A DNA stretch of 64,000 bases, from positions 1,916,622 to 1,980,621 of the forward strand of contig JAOSJZ010000001.1 of NCBI GenBank assembly GCA_027493885.1. Reading direction: 5' to 3'. A model generated the notes under the pieces. It was not told the DNA's origin and ran no database searches. It worked only from the letters and a program-made list of their open reading frames with translations. The first letter of the stretch is position 1; every line of letters starts with the position of its first letter. Positions 25,864 through 34,563 of this stretch are shown one piece after another. The stretch is from Gaiella sp. GTDB taxonomy: Bacteria; Actinomycetota; Thermoleophilia; Gaiellales; Gaiellaceae. The position numbers and the translations under genes were made by a program.

Positions 25864-26102
25864 AGCTGACGGTGCTGATCCGGCCGAAGGCGGGGATCCT
25901 CGATCCCCAGGGCGAGGCGGTGCAAGCCTCGCTCGCGGCGCTCGGCTTCGCCGTGACGAGCGCGCGCGTGGGCCGGCTCGTCGATCTCGAGGTCGACGCG
26001 GACGACGAGGCGGCCGCCCACGCGGAGGTCGAGCGGATGTGCGCCGAGCTGCTCGCGAACCCGCTCATCGAGAGCTTCGAGATCGTGACGGGGCCGGCGT
26101 GA
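25860..26102 (+). CDS. purS: FGAM synthase subunit PurS
   Basis: 80 residues, KLTVLIRPKAGILDPQGEAV, then ALGFAVTSARVGRLVDLEVD and LLANPLIESFEI. PurS is the small bridging subunit of the PurS-PurL-PurQ formylglycinamidine synthase. The family N-terminus requires a CTG start at 25860, which overlaps the purC stop (CTCTGA). The next standard start, GTG 25872, would remove part of the first strand. The use of CTG is inferred. Confidence 0.9.
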   Translation: MKLTVLIRPKAGILDPQGEAVQASLAALGFAVTSARVGRLVDLEVDADDEAAAHAEVERMCAELLANPLIESFEIVTGPA

Positions 26103-26803
26103 CGGAGCTCCGCCCGCGGATCGCCGTGATCACGTTCCCCGGGTCGAACGACGACGTCGACGCCCGCCTCGCGCTCGAGCAACTCGGGGCCGAGGTCGTG
26201 CCTGTGTGGCATGCGACGACGGAGCTCGCCGCCGACCTCGGCGGCATCGTCCTCCCCGGCGGCTTCTCGTACGGCGACTACCTTCGCTGCGGCGCGATTG
26301 CCCGCGTTGCCCCGGTGATGGGCGCCGTACGCGCGTTCGCCGCCGACGGCGGCCCTGTCCTCGGGATCTGCAACGGGTTCCAGATCCTCTGCGAGGCCGG
26401 GCTGTTGCCAGGCGTGCTCCGCGCGAACCGGCAGCTCGAGTTCCTCTGCGCCGACGTGACCGTGGTCGTCGAGTCCGACGGGACGCCGTTCACCGCCGCG
26501 CTCACGCCTGGCGAGGAGCTCGTCATCCCGATCAAGCACGGCGAAGGCAACTGGGTGACCGACCCTGCGCTGCATGCCGAGCTCGTCGAGCGGGGACAGG
26601 TCGTCCTGCGCTACGCCGAGGACGTGAACGGCTCGCTCGATCGGGTCGCCGGCGTCGCCAACGAGGAGGGAAACGTGCTCGGCCTGATGCCCCACCCCGA
26701 GCACGCGGTCGACCCGCTGCTCGGCCCTACCGGTGGGGTGCCGTTGCTCCAGGGCCTTGTCGCGGCCGCCCACGAGCGCCTCGCCGGCGCCGGGGTCGCA
26801 TAG
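26099..26803 (+). CDS. purQ: FGAM synthase glutaminase subunit PurQ
   Basis: A class I glutamine amidotransferase of 234 residues: RIAVITFPGSNDDVDARLAL, VLPGGFSYGDYLRCGAIA, the nucleophile in VLGICNGFQILCEAGLLPG, PIKHGEGNW and the His/Glu pair in GLMPHPEHAVDP. GTG 26099 overlaps the purS stop (GTGA). purL, the synthetase subunit, is not in the window. Confidence 0.96.
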   Translation: MTELRPRIAVITFPGSNDDVDARLALEQLGAEVVPVWHATTELAADLGGIVLPGGFSYGDYLRCGAIARVAPVMGAVRAFAADGGPVLGICNGFQILCEAGLLPGVLRANRQLEFLCADVTVVVESDGTPFTAALTPGEELVIPIKHGEGNWVTDPALHAELVERGQVVLRYAEDVNGSLDRVAGVANEEGNVLGLMPHPEHAVDPLLGPTGGVPLLQGLVAAAHERLAGAGVA

Positions 26804-26847
26804 GCCCCGGGCGGCCCCCTCCCGGCGCCCGGCTTTCGCGAGCCGAC

Positions 26848-27114
26848 TCACGGCTCCACGCCGCGAAGTGTGCGCCCAAGCTCCGGCGCACGGTCGAGTG
26901 CAGCTCGCAGCCGCACGAGGTCGCGCCCACGCAAGGTCACGGGCCCGCGGCGCACAGTCCCCCCGGTGGCGTAGGACAGCCGCACGAGCCGGTCGCCGGT
27001 CGCGGTCTCGAGCAGCTCGAGCCGGGTCGTGAAGCGTCTCTCGCCCGCACGCTGGGAGATCGTCACCTCCTCGACGCGCGTCGCCTTGCCCCAGGGGGTA
27101 GAGGCCGTCGTCAT
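26848..27114 (-). CDS. conserved hypothetical protein (88 aa)
   Basis: A small basic protein: WGKATRVEEVTISQRAGERR, FTTRLELLETATGDRLVRLS, YATGGTVRRGPVTLRGRDL and RLRAALDRAPELG. The alternating strand pattern suggests a small all-beta fold with a C-terminal helix. TACGTT lies 7 nt before ATG 27114 (leaderless pattern), which decides against the earlier TTG at 27123. It is convergent with purQ and divergent from the thioredoxin-fold gene. No function assigned. Confidence 0.6.
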   Translation of the reverse strand: MTTASTPWGKATRVEEVTISQRAGERRFTTRLELLETATGDRLVRLSYATGGTVRRGPVTLRGRDLVRLRAALDRAPELGRTLRGVEP

Positions 27115-27185
27115 CAAAGACAACGTAGCGGACGACCCGTGACGGAACCGTGCCGAGATCGTGCCGACTCTGCGACGATGTCCTC

Positions 27186-27491
27186 GTGCTCGAGCTCTGG
27201 CAGGCCGAATGGTGCCCCTACTCCCACCGGGTGCGGCTGCGACTCACGGAGCTCCGCGTCGACTGGCTCGCTAGGACGATCCCGCTCGCCCGGGAGGAGC
27301 GGGACGCCATGGAGGCGGCGACCGGGATCCGCTCGATCCCGACCCTTGTCGACGAGGGTGCGGTGATCCACGGCGCGGAGGCAATCCTCGCCCACCTGGA
27401 CGCCCACCACGCCGAGCCCGCCGACGCCGCCCGTCACCGGGCGCAGATGCGCGTCGAATGGCCTCACTGGATCGAGCTCGAGGGCAGCTGA
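27186..27491 (+). CDS. glutaredoxin / GST N-terminal-domain protein
   Basis: A 101-residue thioredoxin-fold protein: LELWQAEWCPYSHRVRLRL, ERDAMEAATGIRSIPTLVDE (cis-Pro in SIPTL) and GAVIHGAEAILAHLDAHH. CPYS at Cys10 is a monothiol active site, as in GST-like glutaredoxins. Start GTG 27186; a GACGAT hexamer stands 6 nt upstream with two GTGCCG motifs 11 bp apart further up. Probable role in thiol redox chemistry or glutathione/mycothiol-type conjugation. Confidence 0.8.
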   Translation: MLELWQAEWCPYSHRVRLRLTELRVDWLARTIPLAREERDAMEAATGIRSIPTLVDEGAVIHGAEAILAHLDAHHAEPADAARHRAQMRVEWPHWIELEGS

Positions 27492-27549
27492 CGCACACGA
27501 CCGGCGACCGCCACGCCGGCGTCGCCGTCACGAGTAGGCTCGTCACGGC

Positions 27550-28698
27550 GTGCCGAGCTCGACCGTGAACACGTCCGCTCGGGAGCGCCACGGGCGGGCG
27601 GTCGTCGCAGGCCTCGTCGTCGGCTGCTTCCTGACGTGGAACGTCGCGAACGTCGGTGCGGTGGCGGATCCGCTCGCCGACGCGTACGGCACGTCGCTCG
27701 CGGTCGTCGGGCTGCTCACGACCGCGCTCTTCGTCACGCACCTCGCGTCGCAGCTTCCCTCGGGCGTCTGGTCGGACCGGGTCGGGCCGCACCGCGTCGC
27801 GCTCGCTGCCTGCGCCGCGGGGGCCGCGGGGAACGCCCTCCTCCTGCTCGAGCCCGCGGTCGGCCCCGCGCTCGTCGGGCGCCTCGTGGTCGGGGTCGGC
27901 TCGGGCGCGGCGTTCGTGGCCGGTCTCGACCTCGTGCGCGCCGGCGGCGGCACGCCGGTGCTCCAGGGGCTCTACGGCGGCGCGACCATGGCCGGGGGAG
28001 GTCTCGCCCTGCTCGTCGTCCCGCCCCTCACCGATGCCACGAGCTGGCGCGCGCCGTACGCAAGTGGGCTCGCCCTCGCCCTGGTCGGAGCCGCCGTCGT
28101 CCTCGTCGTCCGCGGGTTGCCGCGTGTCGGGCGCGCGCGGCGTGGTGTGCTCGGCGACGTTCGCCTGCTCCCGCTCGGGGCGCTGCAGGTGGCGACGTTC
28201 GGGCTCGCCGTCATCGCCGGAAACTGGGTCGTCCCGCTCCTCGAGCGCGACGGCGCGGGGTCGGCGGTAGCCGGCGCGCTCGGCAGCTTCGTGCTCCTCG
28301 CGGGCATCATCACGCGCCCACTCGGAGGTGCCCTGGTACACCGGTGGCCGGAGCGCCGGGCTGCGCTGGTCGGCGGCTCCCTCGTCACCGTCGCCGTCGG
28401 AGCCTTTCTCCTCGCCGGCGACGGCCCGCTGTGGCTGTCGGCGCTCGGGTCGCTGCTGCTCGGTCTGGCAGCAGGGCTTCCCTTCTCCCCGATCTTCGAG
28501 GCGGCGCAGCGTCTCCGCCGCGACGCGCCCGGGGCGGCGGCTGCGCTCGTCAACGCCTGTGCCGTCCTTGCGATCGTCACCTGCACGCCGCTCGTCGGGC
28601 TCGCGTTCGACCTTCCCGGCGAGGGCGCGGTCGGCTTCGCCGCTATCGGCGCGCTCGCACTCTCCGCCCTGCCCTTCGTCCGGCGGCTCCCGGGCTAG
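27550..28698 (+). CDS. MFS transporter
   Basis: About twelve transmembrane helices in 382 residues. The helix 2-3 loop reads LPSGVWSDRVGPHRVALAA (family motif D/G-x-x-x-D-R-x-G-R-R), helix 4 has VGRLVVGVGSGAAFVAGLDL, and the second half has ITRPLGGALVHRWPERRAAL. Resembles NarK/CynX-type members. GTG 27550 with TAGGCT 9 nt upstream. Substrate unknown. Confidence 0.85.
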   Translation: MPSSTVNTSARERHGRAVVAGLVVGCFLTWNVANVGAVADPLADAYGTSLAVVGLLTTALFVTHLASQLPSGVWSDRVGPHRVALAACAAGAAGNALLLLEPAVGPALVGRLVVGVGSGAAFVAGLDLVRAGGGTPVLQGLYGGATMAGGGLALLVVPPLTDATSWRAPYASGLALALVGAAVVLVVRGLPRVGRARRGVLGDVRLLPLGALQVATFGLAVIAGNWVVPLLERDGAGSAVAGALGSFVLLAGIITRPLGGALVHRWPERRAALVGGSLVTVAVGAFLLAGDGPLWLSALGSLLLGLAAGLPFSPIFEAAQRLRRDAPGAAAALVNACAVLAIVTCTPLVGLAFDLPGEGAVGFAAIGALALSALPFVRRLPG

Positions 28699-28881
28699 AG
28701 ACCGCCGCCGTGCCCGCGCCGGGCTGGCCTAGGCGCACCGGACGGCTGCTCTTGCGCCCTTCGAGCGGGCGGTCTCGCAGCCCTCCAAGCGATCCTCGCC
28801 CAGGAGTGGCGGACGGCTCGCCCGACGCGCGCCCGGCCGACGGCGGATACTGAGTCTTCGCACACGACGGAGGTTCAGACC

Positions 28882-29901
28882 ATGGCTCTCTCTTTCGGCA
28901 TTACCGTGCTCCCCGACCCGCCTGCGAGCCGACTCGTGGAGCTGATGCAGCTTGGCGAGCGGAACGGCTTCGAGATCGGCTGGACGTACGACTCGCACGT
29001 GCTCTGGCAGGACTCGTTCGTGCAGCTGACGATGGCCATCCAGGCGACGTCGACGATGAAGTTCGGGCACCTCGTGACCAACCCCGGGACGCGCGAGCCG
29101 ACCGTGCTCGCGAGCCTCTACGCGACAATGCACGACATCTCCGACGGGCGAATGGTGATGGGGATCGGCCGCGGCGACTCTGCGCGCCGGTACATCGGCC
29201 AGCACCCCGTCCGGGTGGCCGAGTTCGAGCGGCGGCTCGCAATGATCAAGCCGTTCATGAACGGTAGGGAGGTCAGCTGGAACGACAAGGACCTCCAGCT
29301 CAAGTGGGTGCGCCCGGAGCTGCCGGAGATCCCGATGTGGGTCGCCGGCTACGGCCCCAAGGCACTCGGCGTGGCCGGCCGCCTGGGTGACGGCGTCATC
29401 ATCCAGCTCGCCGACCCGGAGATCATCCAGTGGATCATGGGGACCGCCCGCGCGGCAGCCGCGGAGGCGGGCCGCGACCCCGCCGCGCTCAAGTGCATCG
29501 TCTGCGCCCCGAGCCACGTCGGCCCCATCGAGGACGGCCGCGAGCAGACCCGCTGGTTCCCCGCGATGGTCTCGAACCACGTCCAGGACCTGATCGAGCG
29601 GTACGGCACCGACGGTTCTGTCGTCCCGCAGGCACTGACGGACTACGTACAGGCCCGCAAGTTCTACGACTACGACGAGCACTCGCGCGTCGGCGCAAAG
29701 CACGGCGAGTTCGTCACGGACGAGATCTGCGACCGCTTCTCGGTCCTCGGCGACGTCGACCAGCTCACGGAGAAGCTACGCGAGCTCGAGTCGATCGGCG
29801 TCGACCACTTCTCCATCTACCTGATGACCCACGGGCAGGAGGAGACGCTGGAGGCGTACGGGCGGCACGTGATCCCGCGGTTCGCCGGAGCGCCGGCATA
29901 G
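28882..29901 (+). CDS. LLM-class F420-dependent oxidoreductase
   Basis: 339 residues of luciferase-like TIM barrel: FGITVLPDPPASRLVELMQL, GWTYDSHVLWQDSFVQL, MKFGHLVTNPGTREPTVLAS, ISDGRMVMGIGRGDSARRYI and PEIPMWVAGYGPKALGVAGR. Close to the TIGR03842-type F420-dependent group related to methylene-tetrahydromethanopterin reductase. A ribosome-binding site GGAGG precedes ATG 28882. Followed by a methyltransferase whose N-terminal coding region starts at this stop codon. Confidence 0.9.
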   Translation: MALSFGITVLPDPPASRLVELMQLGERNGFEIGWTYDSHVLWQDSFVQLTMAIQATSTMKFGHLVTNPGTREPTVLASLYATMHDISDGRMVMGIGRGDSARRYIGQHPVRVAEFERRLAMIKPFMNGREVSWNDKDLQLKWVRPELPEIPMWVAGYGPKALGVAGRLGDGVIIQLADPEIIQWIMGTARAAAAEAGRDPAALKCIVCAPSHVGPIEDGREQTRWFPAMVSNHVQDLIERYGTDGSVVPQALTDYVQARKFYDYDEHSRVGAKHGEFVTDEICDRFSVLGDVDQLTEKLRELESIGVDHFSIYLMTHGQEETLEAYGRHVIPRFAGAPA

Positions 29902-29931
29902 ACGAACGGCGGCAGCAGCTCGACGCGTGGC

Positions 29932-30741
29932 GTGCCGTCGCCGCAGGATGGGAGCGTCACCGCACGGTCTTCTGGGGCTGCGACGCATCCGGTCTCGGAG
30001 CGGCTCGTGGAGCTGCTCGACCCGCAGCCCGGGCAGGTGGTCGTCGATCTCGCAGCGGGCGCAGGGGACACCGGCTTCCTCGCCGTGTCGCGCCTCGAGC
30101 CCGGCGGTCGCCTCGTCACGACCGACGCGGCGCCGGAGATGCTCGGGGCCGCTCGGCGCCGCGCGGACGAGCTCGGCCTCGCGGGTATCGAGTTCCGGAT
30201 CGAGGATGCCGCTGCGCTGTCGTTCGCGGATGCCTCCGTCGACGGAGTCCTCTGTCGCTTCGGCCTCATGCTCGTCCCCGACCTCTCCGCCGCCGCGGCC
30301 GAGATCGCCCGAGTGCTGCGCCCCGGCGGCAGCGTCGCGCTCGCGGTGTGGACGGCAGCGGACGGAAACGACTGGATGACCGCGCCGGGCCGGAGCGCGC
30401 TCGAGCTCGGCCTGATCGAGCGACCCGACCCGGCGGCACCGGGGCCCTTTCGCCTCGCGGCCGATGGTGCGGTCGCGGCAGTGCTCGCCCCGGCGGGGCT
30501 CGACGTCGCGGTCGTCGAGGACGTGACGCTGACCTGGCGCGCCGCGTCGCTCGACGTCTGGTGGGCAATCGCCCGCGACACGTCACGAATGCTCTCGACG
30601 CTGCTCGACCGCGTCGGGCCCGAGGACGCGCGCGCGGTGCGCGACGGGGCAGAGCGCCGGCTCGCGCGGTGGGTCGGGAGCGACGGCTCCGTCGCCGTCC
30701 CCGGTCTGGCCCGCGTCGTGCTCGCACGCCGGCCGGCGTGA
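29932..30741 (+). CDS. class I SAM-dependent methyltransferase (probable upstream frameshift)
   Basis: The Rossmann core is clear: VVVDLAAGAGDTGFLAVSRL (motif I), RLVTTDAAPEMLGAARRRA, GIEFRIEDAAALSFADASVD, LCRFGLMLVPDL and IARVLRPGGSVALAVW. GTG 29932 is the first in-frame start, but the usual N-terminal helix (LDAWRAVAAGWERHRTVFW) is encoded just upstream in another frame (29905-29973). Removing one G from GGGG 29974-29977 would join it to ATHPVSERLVELLDPQPG, extending the gene to near 29900. UbiE/COQ5-like; substrate unknown. Confidence 0.85.
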   Translation: MPSPQDGSVTARSSGAATHPVSERLVELLDPQPGQVVVDLAAGAGDTGFLAVSRLEPGGRLVTTDAAPEMLGAARRRADELGLAGIEFRIEDAAALSFADASVDGVLCRFGLMLVPDLSAAAAEIARVLRPGGSVALAVWTAADGNDWMTAPGRSALELGLIERPDPAAPGPFRLAADGAVAAVLAPAGLDVAVVEDVTLTWRAASLDVWWAIARDTSRMLSTLLDRVGPEDARAVRDGAERRLARWVGSDGSVAVPGLARVVLARRPA

Positions 30742-30764
30742 GCGGAGCCGTCGCCGTCGGGAAG

Positions 30765-30837
30765 TGGCGAGGGCCGGACTTGAACCGGCGACACCACGGT
30801 TTTCAGCCGTGTGCTCTACCAGCTGAGCTACCTCGCC
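30765..30837 (-). tRNA. tRNA-Phe (GAA)
   Basis: Acceptor stem GGCGAGG/CCTCGCC, D arm GCTC-AGCTGGTA-GAGC, anticodon arm CACGG-CTGAAAA-CCGTG with anticodon GAA, T arm GCCGG-TTCAAGT-CCGGC, discriminator A. 73 nt, no CCA encoded. Confidence 0.97.
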
Positions 30838-30915
30838 CCGACCGCGGAGTGTAGCCCGACGCCCCGCCCGAGGCGGGCACACGCGGCAGCCGCGCGGCGG
30901 GTAGCCTCTCTGCCC

Positions 30916-31824
30916 GTGGGCGCGACGTCCCGGACCGTGGTGATCGTCGGCGTCCCGCTCGACCTCGGCCAGGGCCGGCGCGGCGTGGACATGGGGCCGT
31001 CCGCCATTCGCTACGCGGGCCTCGAAGAGCGCCTGGCGTCCTTCGGCTGCGCCGTCGTCGACCGGGGGAACGTCGGCGCGCCGGAGCCGGAGGCGCTCGC
31101 CGTCGTGGACCAACGCGCACGGTTCCTGCCGGAGATCATCCAGGCGTGCGTGGGGCTTGCGGCGATCGTCGAGGACGTCGTCTTGCAGGGCTCACTGCCG
31201 CTCGTGCTCGGCGGCGACCATTCGATCGCGCTCGGCACGCTCTCGGGCCTACGCGCCGCCGCGGGCCAGCCGGGCGGGGTGATCTGGGTCGACGCGCACG
31301 GCGACCTCAACACGCCGTCGACGAGCCCGACCGGGAACGTCCACGGGATGCCTCTCGCGGCCGCGCTCGGCCTTGCGGGCGACGCCTTCTCCGATCCGGG
31401 ACTGCTACTTCCCGCGGTCGATCCCGCCCGCGTCGTGCTGCTCGGCGTCCGGTCGCTCGACGACGACGAGCGCAGCCTCATCCGTGAGCAGGGGATCCGC
31501 GTGATCACGATGACCGAGATCGACCGGATCGGAATCGAGCGCGCCGTGACCGAGGCGATCGACAGGGCTTCGGGGCCGGGGTTCCTTCACGTGTCGCTCG
31601 ACCTCGACGCACTCGACCCCGACGTCGCCCCCGGGGTCGGCACGCCCGTGAACGGCGGGCTCACCTATCGCGAGGCCCACCTCGCCTGCGAGGATCTCGC
31701 CGAGGCGGGCGTCGTCGGCTCGCTCGAGCTCGTCGAGGTGAACCCGATCCTCGACCGCGAGAACGGCAGCGCCGCCATCGCCGTCGAGCTCGCCGCGAGC
31801 GCGCTCGGCCAGACGATCCTGTAG
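30916..31824 (+). CDS. arginase/agmatinase family protein (arginase-like)
   Basis: A 302-residue ureohydrolase with all Mn ligands: LVLGGDHSIALGTLSGL, VIWVDAHGDLNTPSTSPTGN, VHGMPLAAALG and HVSLDLDALDPDVAPGVGTP with the final SLELVEVNPILD. The N-terminus VVIVGVPLDLGQGRRGVDMG is typical of RocF arginases. GTG 30916 is chosen because TAGCCT lies 8 nt before it. Hydrolyses arginine to ornithine and urea, if the substrate assignment holds. Confidence 0.92.
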   Translation: MGATSRTVVIVGVPLDLGQGRRGVDMGPSAIRYAGLEERLASFGCAVVDRGNVGAPEPEALAVVDQRARFLPEIIQACVGLAAIVEDVVLQGSLPLVLGGDHSIALGTLSGLRAAAGQPGGVIWVDAHGDLNTPSTSPTGNVHGMPLAAALGLAGDAFSDPGLLLPAVDPARVVLLGVRSLDDDERSLIREQGIRVITMTEIDRIGIERAVTEAIDRASGPGFLHVSLDLDALDPDVAPGVGTPVNGGLTYREAHLACEDLAEAGVVGSLELVEVNPILDRENGSAAIAVELAASALGQTIL

Positions 31825-31872
31825 ACGGCTCCCGGGTGTGGCCGGCCCGGCGCTGCGGCGCTGCGCCCGACG

Positions 31873-32691
31873 CTAGCGCCTGTCGGCGCCCGGGCCGAGC
31901 ACGCGGATCCGCAACCGCTGCCCCGGCGTCGCGTGCAGCATCGACGCTGCGTTCCCGCGGTTGATCGCGATCGACATGTTGCGGTAGCTGTCCTCGTAGA
32001 GGATCACGTCACCCGGCCTTGCGTCGGCGAACGTCCGCGCCATGACGGCGTAGTAGCCCTCACCCGAGAGCTCGAGCTCGACCCGCGAGCCGGGGACGGC
32101 GCCCGCACGCTCCGTGTCTTCCCTCGTCAGGTTGAGCGCGATGTTGCCGAAACTGTCAACGTAGAGCATGGTCGCCAGGATCCGATCGCCGGCGAAGGTC
32201 GGCTTCGGCAGGTCGAGCCGCACGAGCGCGTCCGGGTGGAGCGGCGGGCCGAGCTCCTCGAGCGGGACGCCGTTCGCGAGGTGCGCGGCGGCCGGTGCGA
32301 ACAGGTCGCGCCCGTGAAACGTGCGCGAGATCGTCTCGAGCGCGTACTGCGGGTTCGCGAGCTCGCGTACCTCCGCGATGCCGGCGCGGTCGGCCGCCGG
32401 GAGCAGGAGCCCGTTGTCGGGGCCGACGAAGATACGGCCTTCCTCGTCCGAGAGCGCGAGCGGCCGGCGCACCCCGCCGACACCCGGGTCGACGACTGCG
32501 AGGTGGATCCCGATCGGCATGTACGGCAACGTGCTCGCGAGCACCAGCGCTCCCTGGAGCACCTGCGTGGGCGGAATGCCATGGGTCACGTCGATGACGC
32601 GCGCATCCGGTGCGATTCGCGCGATGACGCCGTGGCAGGTGCCCACGAAGTCGTCCTGCACGCCGAAGTCCGTCAGGAAGCAGATGACCAC
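31873..32691 (-). CDS. SAM hydrolase / SAM hydroxide adenosyltransferase (DUF62)
   Basis: 272 residues of the DUF62 family related to fluorinase: CFLTDFGVQDDFVGTCHGVI, VIDVTHGIPP, HLAVVDPGVGG, PDNGLLLP, TFHGRDLFAPAAAHLANG and MLYVDSFGNIALNLTR. The Asp-Arg-His set of the SAM hydrolase subgroup is present (FHGRD, DSFGN). It splits SAM to adenosine and methionine with water. GTG 32691 with TAGACT 6 nt upstream, so it has its own leaderless promoter although it lies only 9 nt after hemD. Confidence 0.9.
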   Translation of the reverse strand: MVICFLTDFGVQDDFVGTCHGVIARIAPDARVIDVTHGIPPTQVLQGALVLASTLPYMPIGIHLAVVDPGVGGVRRPLALSDEEGRIFVGPDNGLLLPAADRAGIAEVRELANPQYALETISRTFHGRDLFAPAAAHLANGVPLEELGPPLHPDALVRLDLPKPTFAGDRILATMLYVDSFGNIALNLTREDTERAGAVPGSRVELELSGEGYYAVMARTFADARPGDVILYEDSYRNMSIAINRGNAASMLHATPGQRLRIRVLGPGADRR

Positions 32692-32700
32692 ACGCCGAGT

Positions 32701-33333
32701 CTACGAGCCGAGCGCGCGCCGGACCGCGCTCAGGATCCCGGCGACGTCGGTCGTCGGCGCCTCGGCGGCGACGACGACGCCGGCGCTGCGCGCGGTGCGG
32801 GTTGTCTCGGGGCCGATCGAGACGGCGGGGGTCGTCTGGCCGAGCGCCGCGTAGGCCCGCGCCGCGGACGGAGACGCGAGAACGACGAGATCGCAGCGGG
32901 GCCAACTCGGAGGCGTGAGCGGAACCGTGCGATAGAGCGCGACGACGTCGGCGCCGAGCGCCTCGGGCAGGAGTCGCCGCGCCCCCTCCGCACCGGCGAA
33001 GAGGACCCGGCCGGGGGCCGGTGGCATCGCCTCGAGGAGCCCCTCCTGGGTCGACCGCGCCGCGACGAGGTCGGCGCCGCCGAACGCCTCGGCCGTTGCG
33101 CGACCGATCGCCGCCACGGCACGAGGAATGCCTCGCATTCGGCGACGGAGCTCGCGTGCGCCCACCACGCTCGTGAGGACGACCCAGTCGTAGGCCGCTA
33201 CGTCGACCGGCCCGTCACCGAGCGGCTCGACCGCAACGAGCGGGACGTGGATGGCCTCGTGGCCCTCCGCCCGCAGGCGCTCGAGCAGCGAGCGCTCGCG
33301 CCCGACCGGCCGCGTGACGGCGATCCGGGCCAT
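32701..33333 (-). CDS. hemD: uroporphyrinogen-III synthase
   Basis: 210 residues. Low-conservation family identified from ARIAVTRPVGRERSLLERL, the hinge VVLTSVVGARELRRRM, AAIGRATAEAFG, RVLFAGAEGARRLLPEALG, VVALYRTVP, LVVLASPSAARAYAAL and VSIGPETTRTARSAG. It closes the linear hydroxymethylbilane made by HemC. It is downstream of hemC on the same strand. A GCCTC/GAGGC hairpin sits right before the ATG and overlaps the putative CTGAGG ribosome site. Confidence 0.88.
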   Translation of the reverse strand: MARIAVTRPVGRERSLLERLRAEGHEAIHVPLVAVEPLGDGPVDVAAYDWVVLTSVVGARELRRRMRGIPRAVAAIGRATAEAFGGADLVAARSTQEGLLEAMPPAPGRVLFAGAEGARRLLPEALGADVVALYRTVPLTPPSWPRCDLVVLASPSAARAYAALGQTTPAVSIGPETTRTARSAGVVVAAEAPTTDVAGILSAVRRALGS

Positions 33334-33479
33334 GCCTCAGCCCGCGGGGAGGCTCCGAGGCCCCCCAGTCGCGACGACGACGGATCTTCTGCGCCGCGGT
33401 GCACCTATTCTCCCCATCCCCAACCCCCACCCGCCCACGGGGGACACCGACGCTAGCGGCGAGTCTGTGCCGCGTCCGT

Positions 33480-33512
33480 GCCGGTTGTGTGCCGGTTGTG
33501 TGCCGTCCACGC
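33480..33512. repeat. 11-bp tandem repeat between hemC and hemD
   Basis: GTGCCGGTTGT is repeated with an 11-bp period (about two and a half to three copies around 33480-33512), preceded by a related GTGCCGCGTCC unit. The GTGCCG core matches the repeats before purB and the glutaredoxin gene. It is about 150 bp upstream of hemD. The rest of the 273-nt gap shows nothing else I can name. Confidence 0.55.
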
Positions 33513-33606
33513 CGCTCGGCGCGGACGGCACCGGCGCGACCGTCGTCGTGCGGACGTCGTCCTCGGGGCCTGTCGGCGGCCGGCCGCCCGATCCGGCCCC
33601 GCGCGG

Positions 33607-34437
33607 TCATCGCGAAGCGGCGAGCGCGGCCAGCTCTCGGCCGAGCGTGCCGGGGTCGGTGCCGAAACGACGCTCGAGCCAGGTGCCGTCCTCGGCGGCG
33701 ACGAGACCCGTGAGCACCTGCCCGTCGTGATACGCCGCGACCGGCGCGAGACAACCGCCGCCGACCGCGGCCACGCAGCCTCGCTCCGCCTCGACGCGCC
33801 GTCGCGTCTCGTCGTCGTCTATTCTGGCGACGAGGCCCTCCTCCCCTTCGCGAACCTGCAGGGCGAGAGCCCCCTGGCCGGCCTCCGGCAGCATCACCCC
33901 CGGATCGAGCCGGGCCCCGATCTCGGCGGCCAGCCCGAGCCGGTCGAGCCCACAGGCGGCGAGCACGACGGCGTCGAGCCCACGCTCACCGCGCTTGCGC
34001 AGCCGCGTGTCGACGTTACCGCGAAGCGGCTCGACGGAGAGGCTCGGCTCGAGCGCGAGCAGCTGCGCCCTCCGCCGCGCCGACGCGGTGCCGATGCGCA
34101 TCCCCGGTCGAATCTCCGGCGCGCCGCAGAGCGCGTCGCGCGCGTCCTCGCGGACGGGATAGGCGCCGACGACGAGACCCGTGGTGTCGGTCGACGTCAT
34201 GTCCTTCGCCGAGTGCACCGCGACGTCGATACGACCGGCGAGAAGCGCCTCCTCGAGCTCCTTGACGAACACCCCGCGGCTGCCGATCTCGCCGAACGGG
34301 CGGGTGCGGTCGCGGTCGCCCGCGGTCGTGATCGGCACGAGCGCGATCTCGACGCCCGGGCCGCGCAGCGCCTCGGCGGCGCGCTCGGCCTGGGTCAGCG
34401 CGAGCCTACTGCCGCGCGAGCCGACGCGAAGCAGCAC
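33607..34437 (-). CDS. hemC: porphobilinogen deaminase (hydroxymethylbilane synthase)
   Basis: 276 residues: LLRVGSRGSRLALTQAERAA, GSRGVFVKELEEALLAGRID, VAVHSAKDMTSTDTTGL, RIGTASARRRAQLLAL, LRGNVDTRLRKRGERGLDA, LPEAGQGALALQVR and the dipyrromethane-cofactor cysteine in VGGGCLAPVAA (Cys229). GTG 34437. Polymerises four porphobilinogens. Lies 126 nt after hemA; that gap shows no clear site. Confidence 0.95.
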   Translation of the reverse strand: MLLRVGSRGSRLALTQAERAAEALRGPGVEIALVPITTAGDRDRTRPFGEIGSRGVFVKELEEALLAGRIDVAVHSAKDMTSTDTTGLVVGAYPVREDARDALCGAPEIRPGMRIGTASARRRAQLLALEPSLSVEPLRGNVDTRLRKRGERGLDAVVLAACGLDRLGLAAEIGARLDPGVMLPEAGQGALALQVREGEEGLVARIDDDETRRRVEAERGCVAAVGGGCLAPVAAYHDGQVLTGLVAAEDGTWLERRFGTDPGTLGRELAALAASR

Positions 34438-34563
34438 GGCAACGGCGGGTGGTCTGCGTCGCCGGCGCCCCGCACGCGCCCGTCCCGCGCGAGCGGATCC
34501 GCACGAAAGCCGTCGGCAGAACGAGCGTCAGAGGACGGCTACGAAGCCGGCCGACCGGACGCG

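Noticed and set aside
30742-30854. Frame reading GPDLNRRHHGFQPCALP near tRNA-Phe
   Set aside because: This peptide is the well-known false translation across a tRNA gene on the opposite strand.
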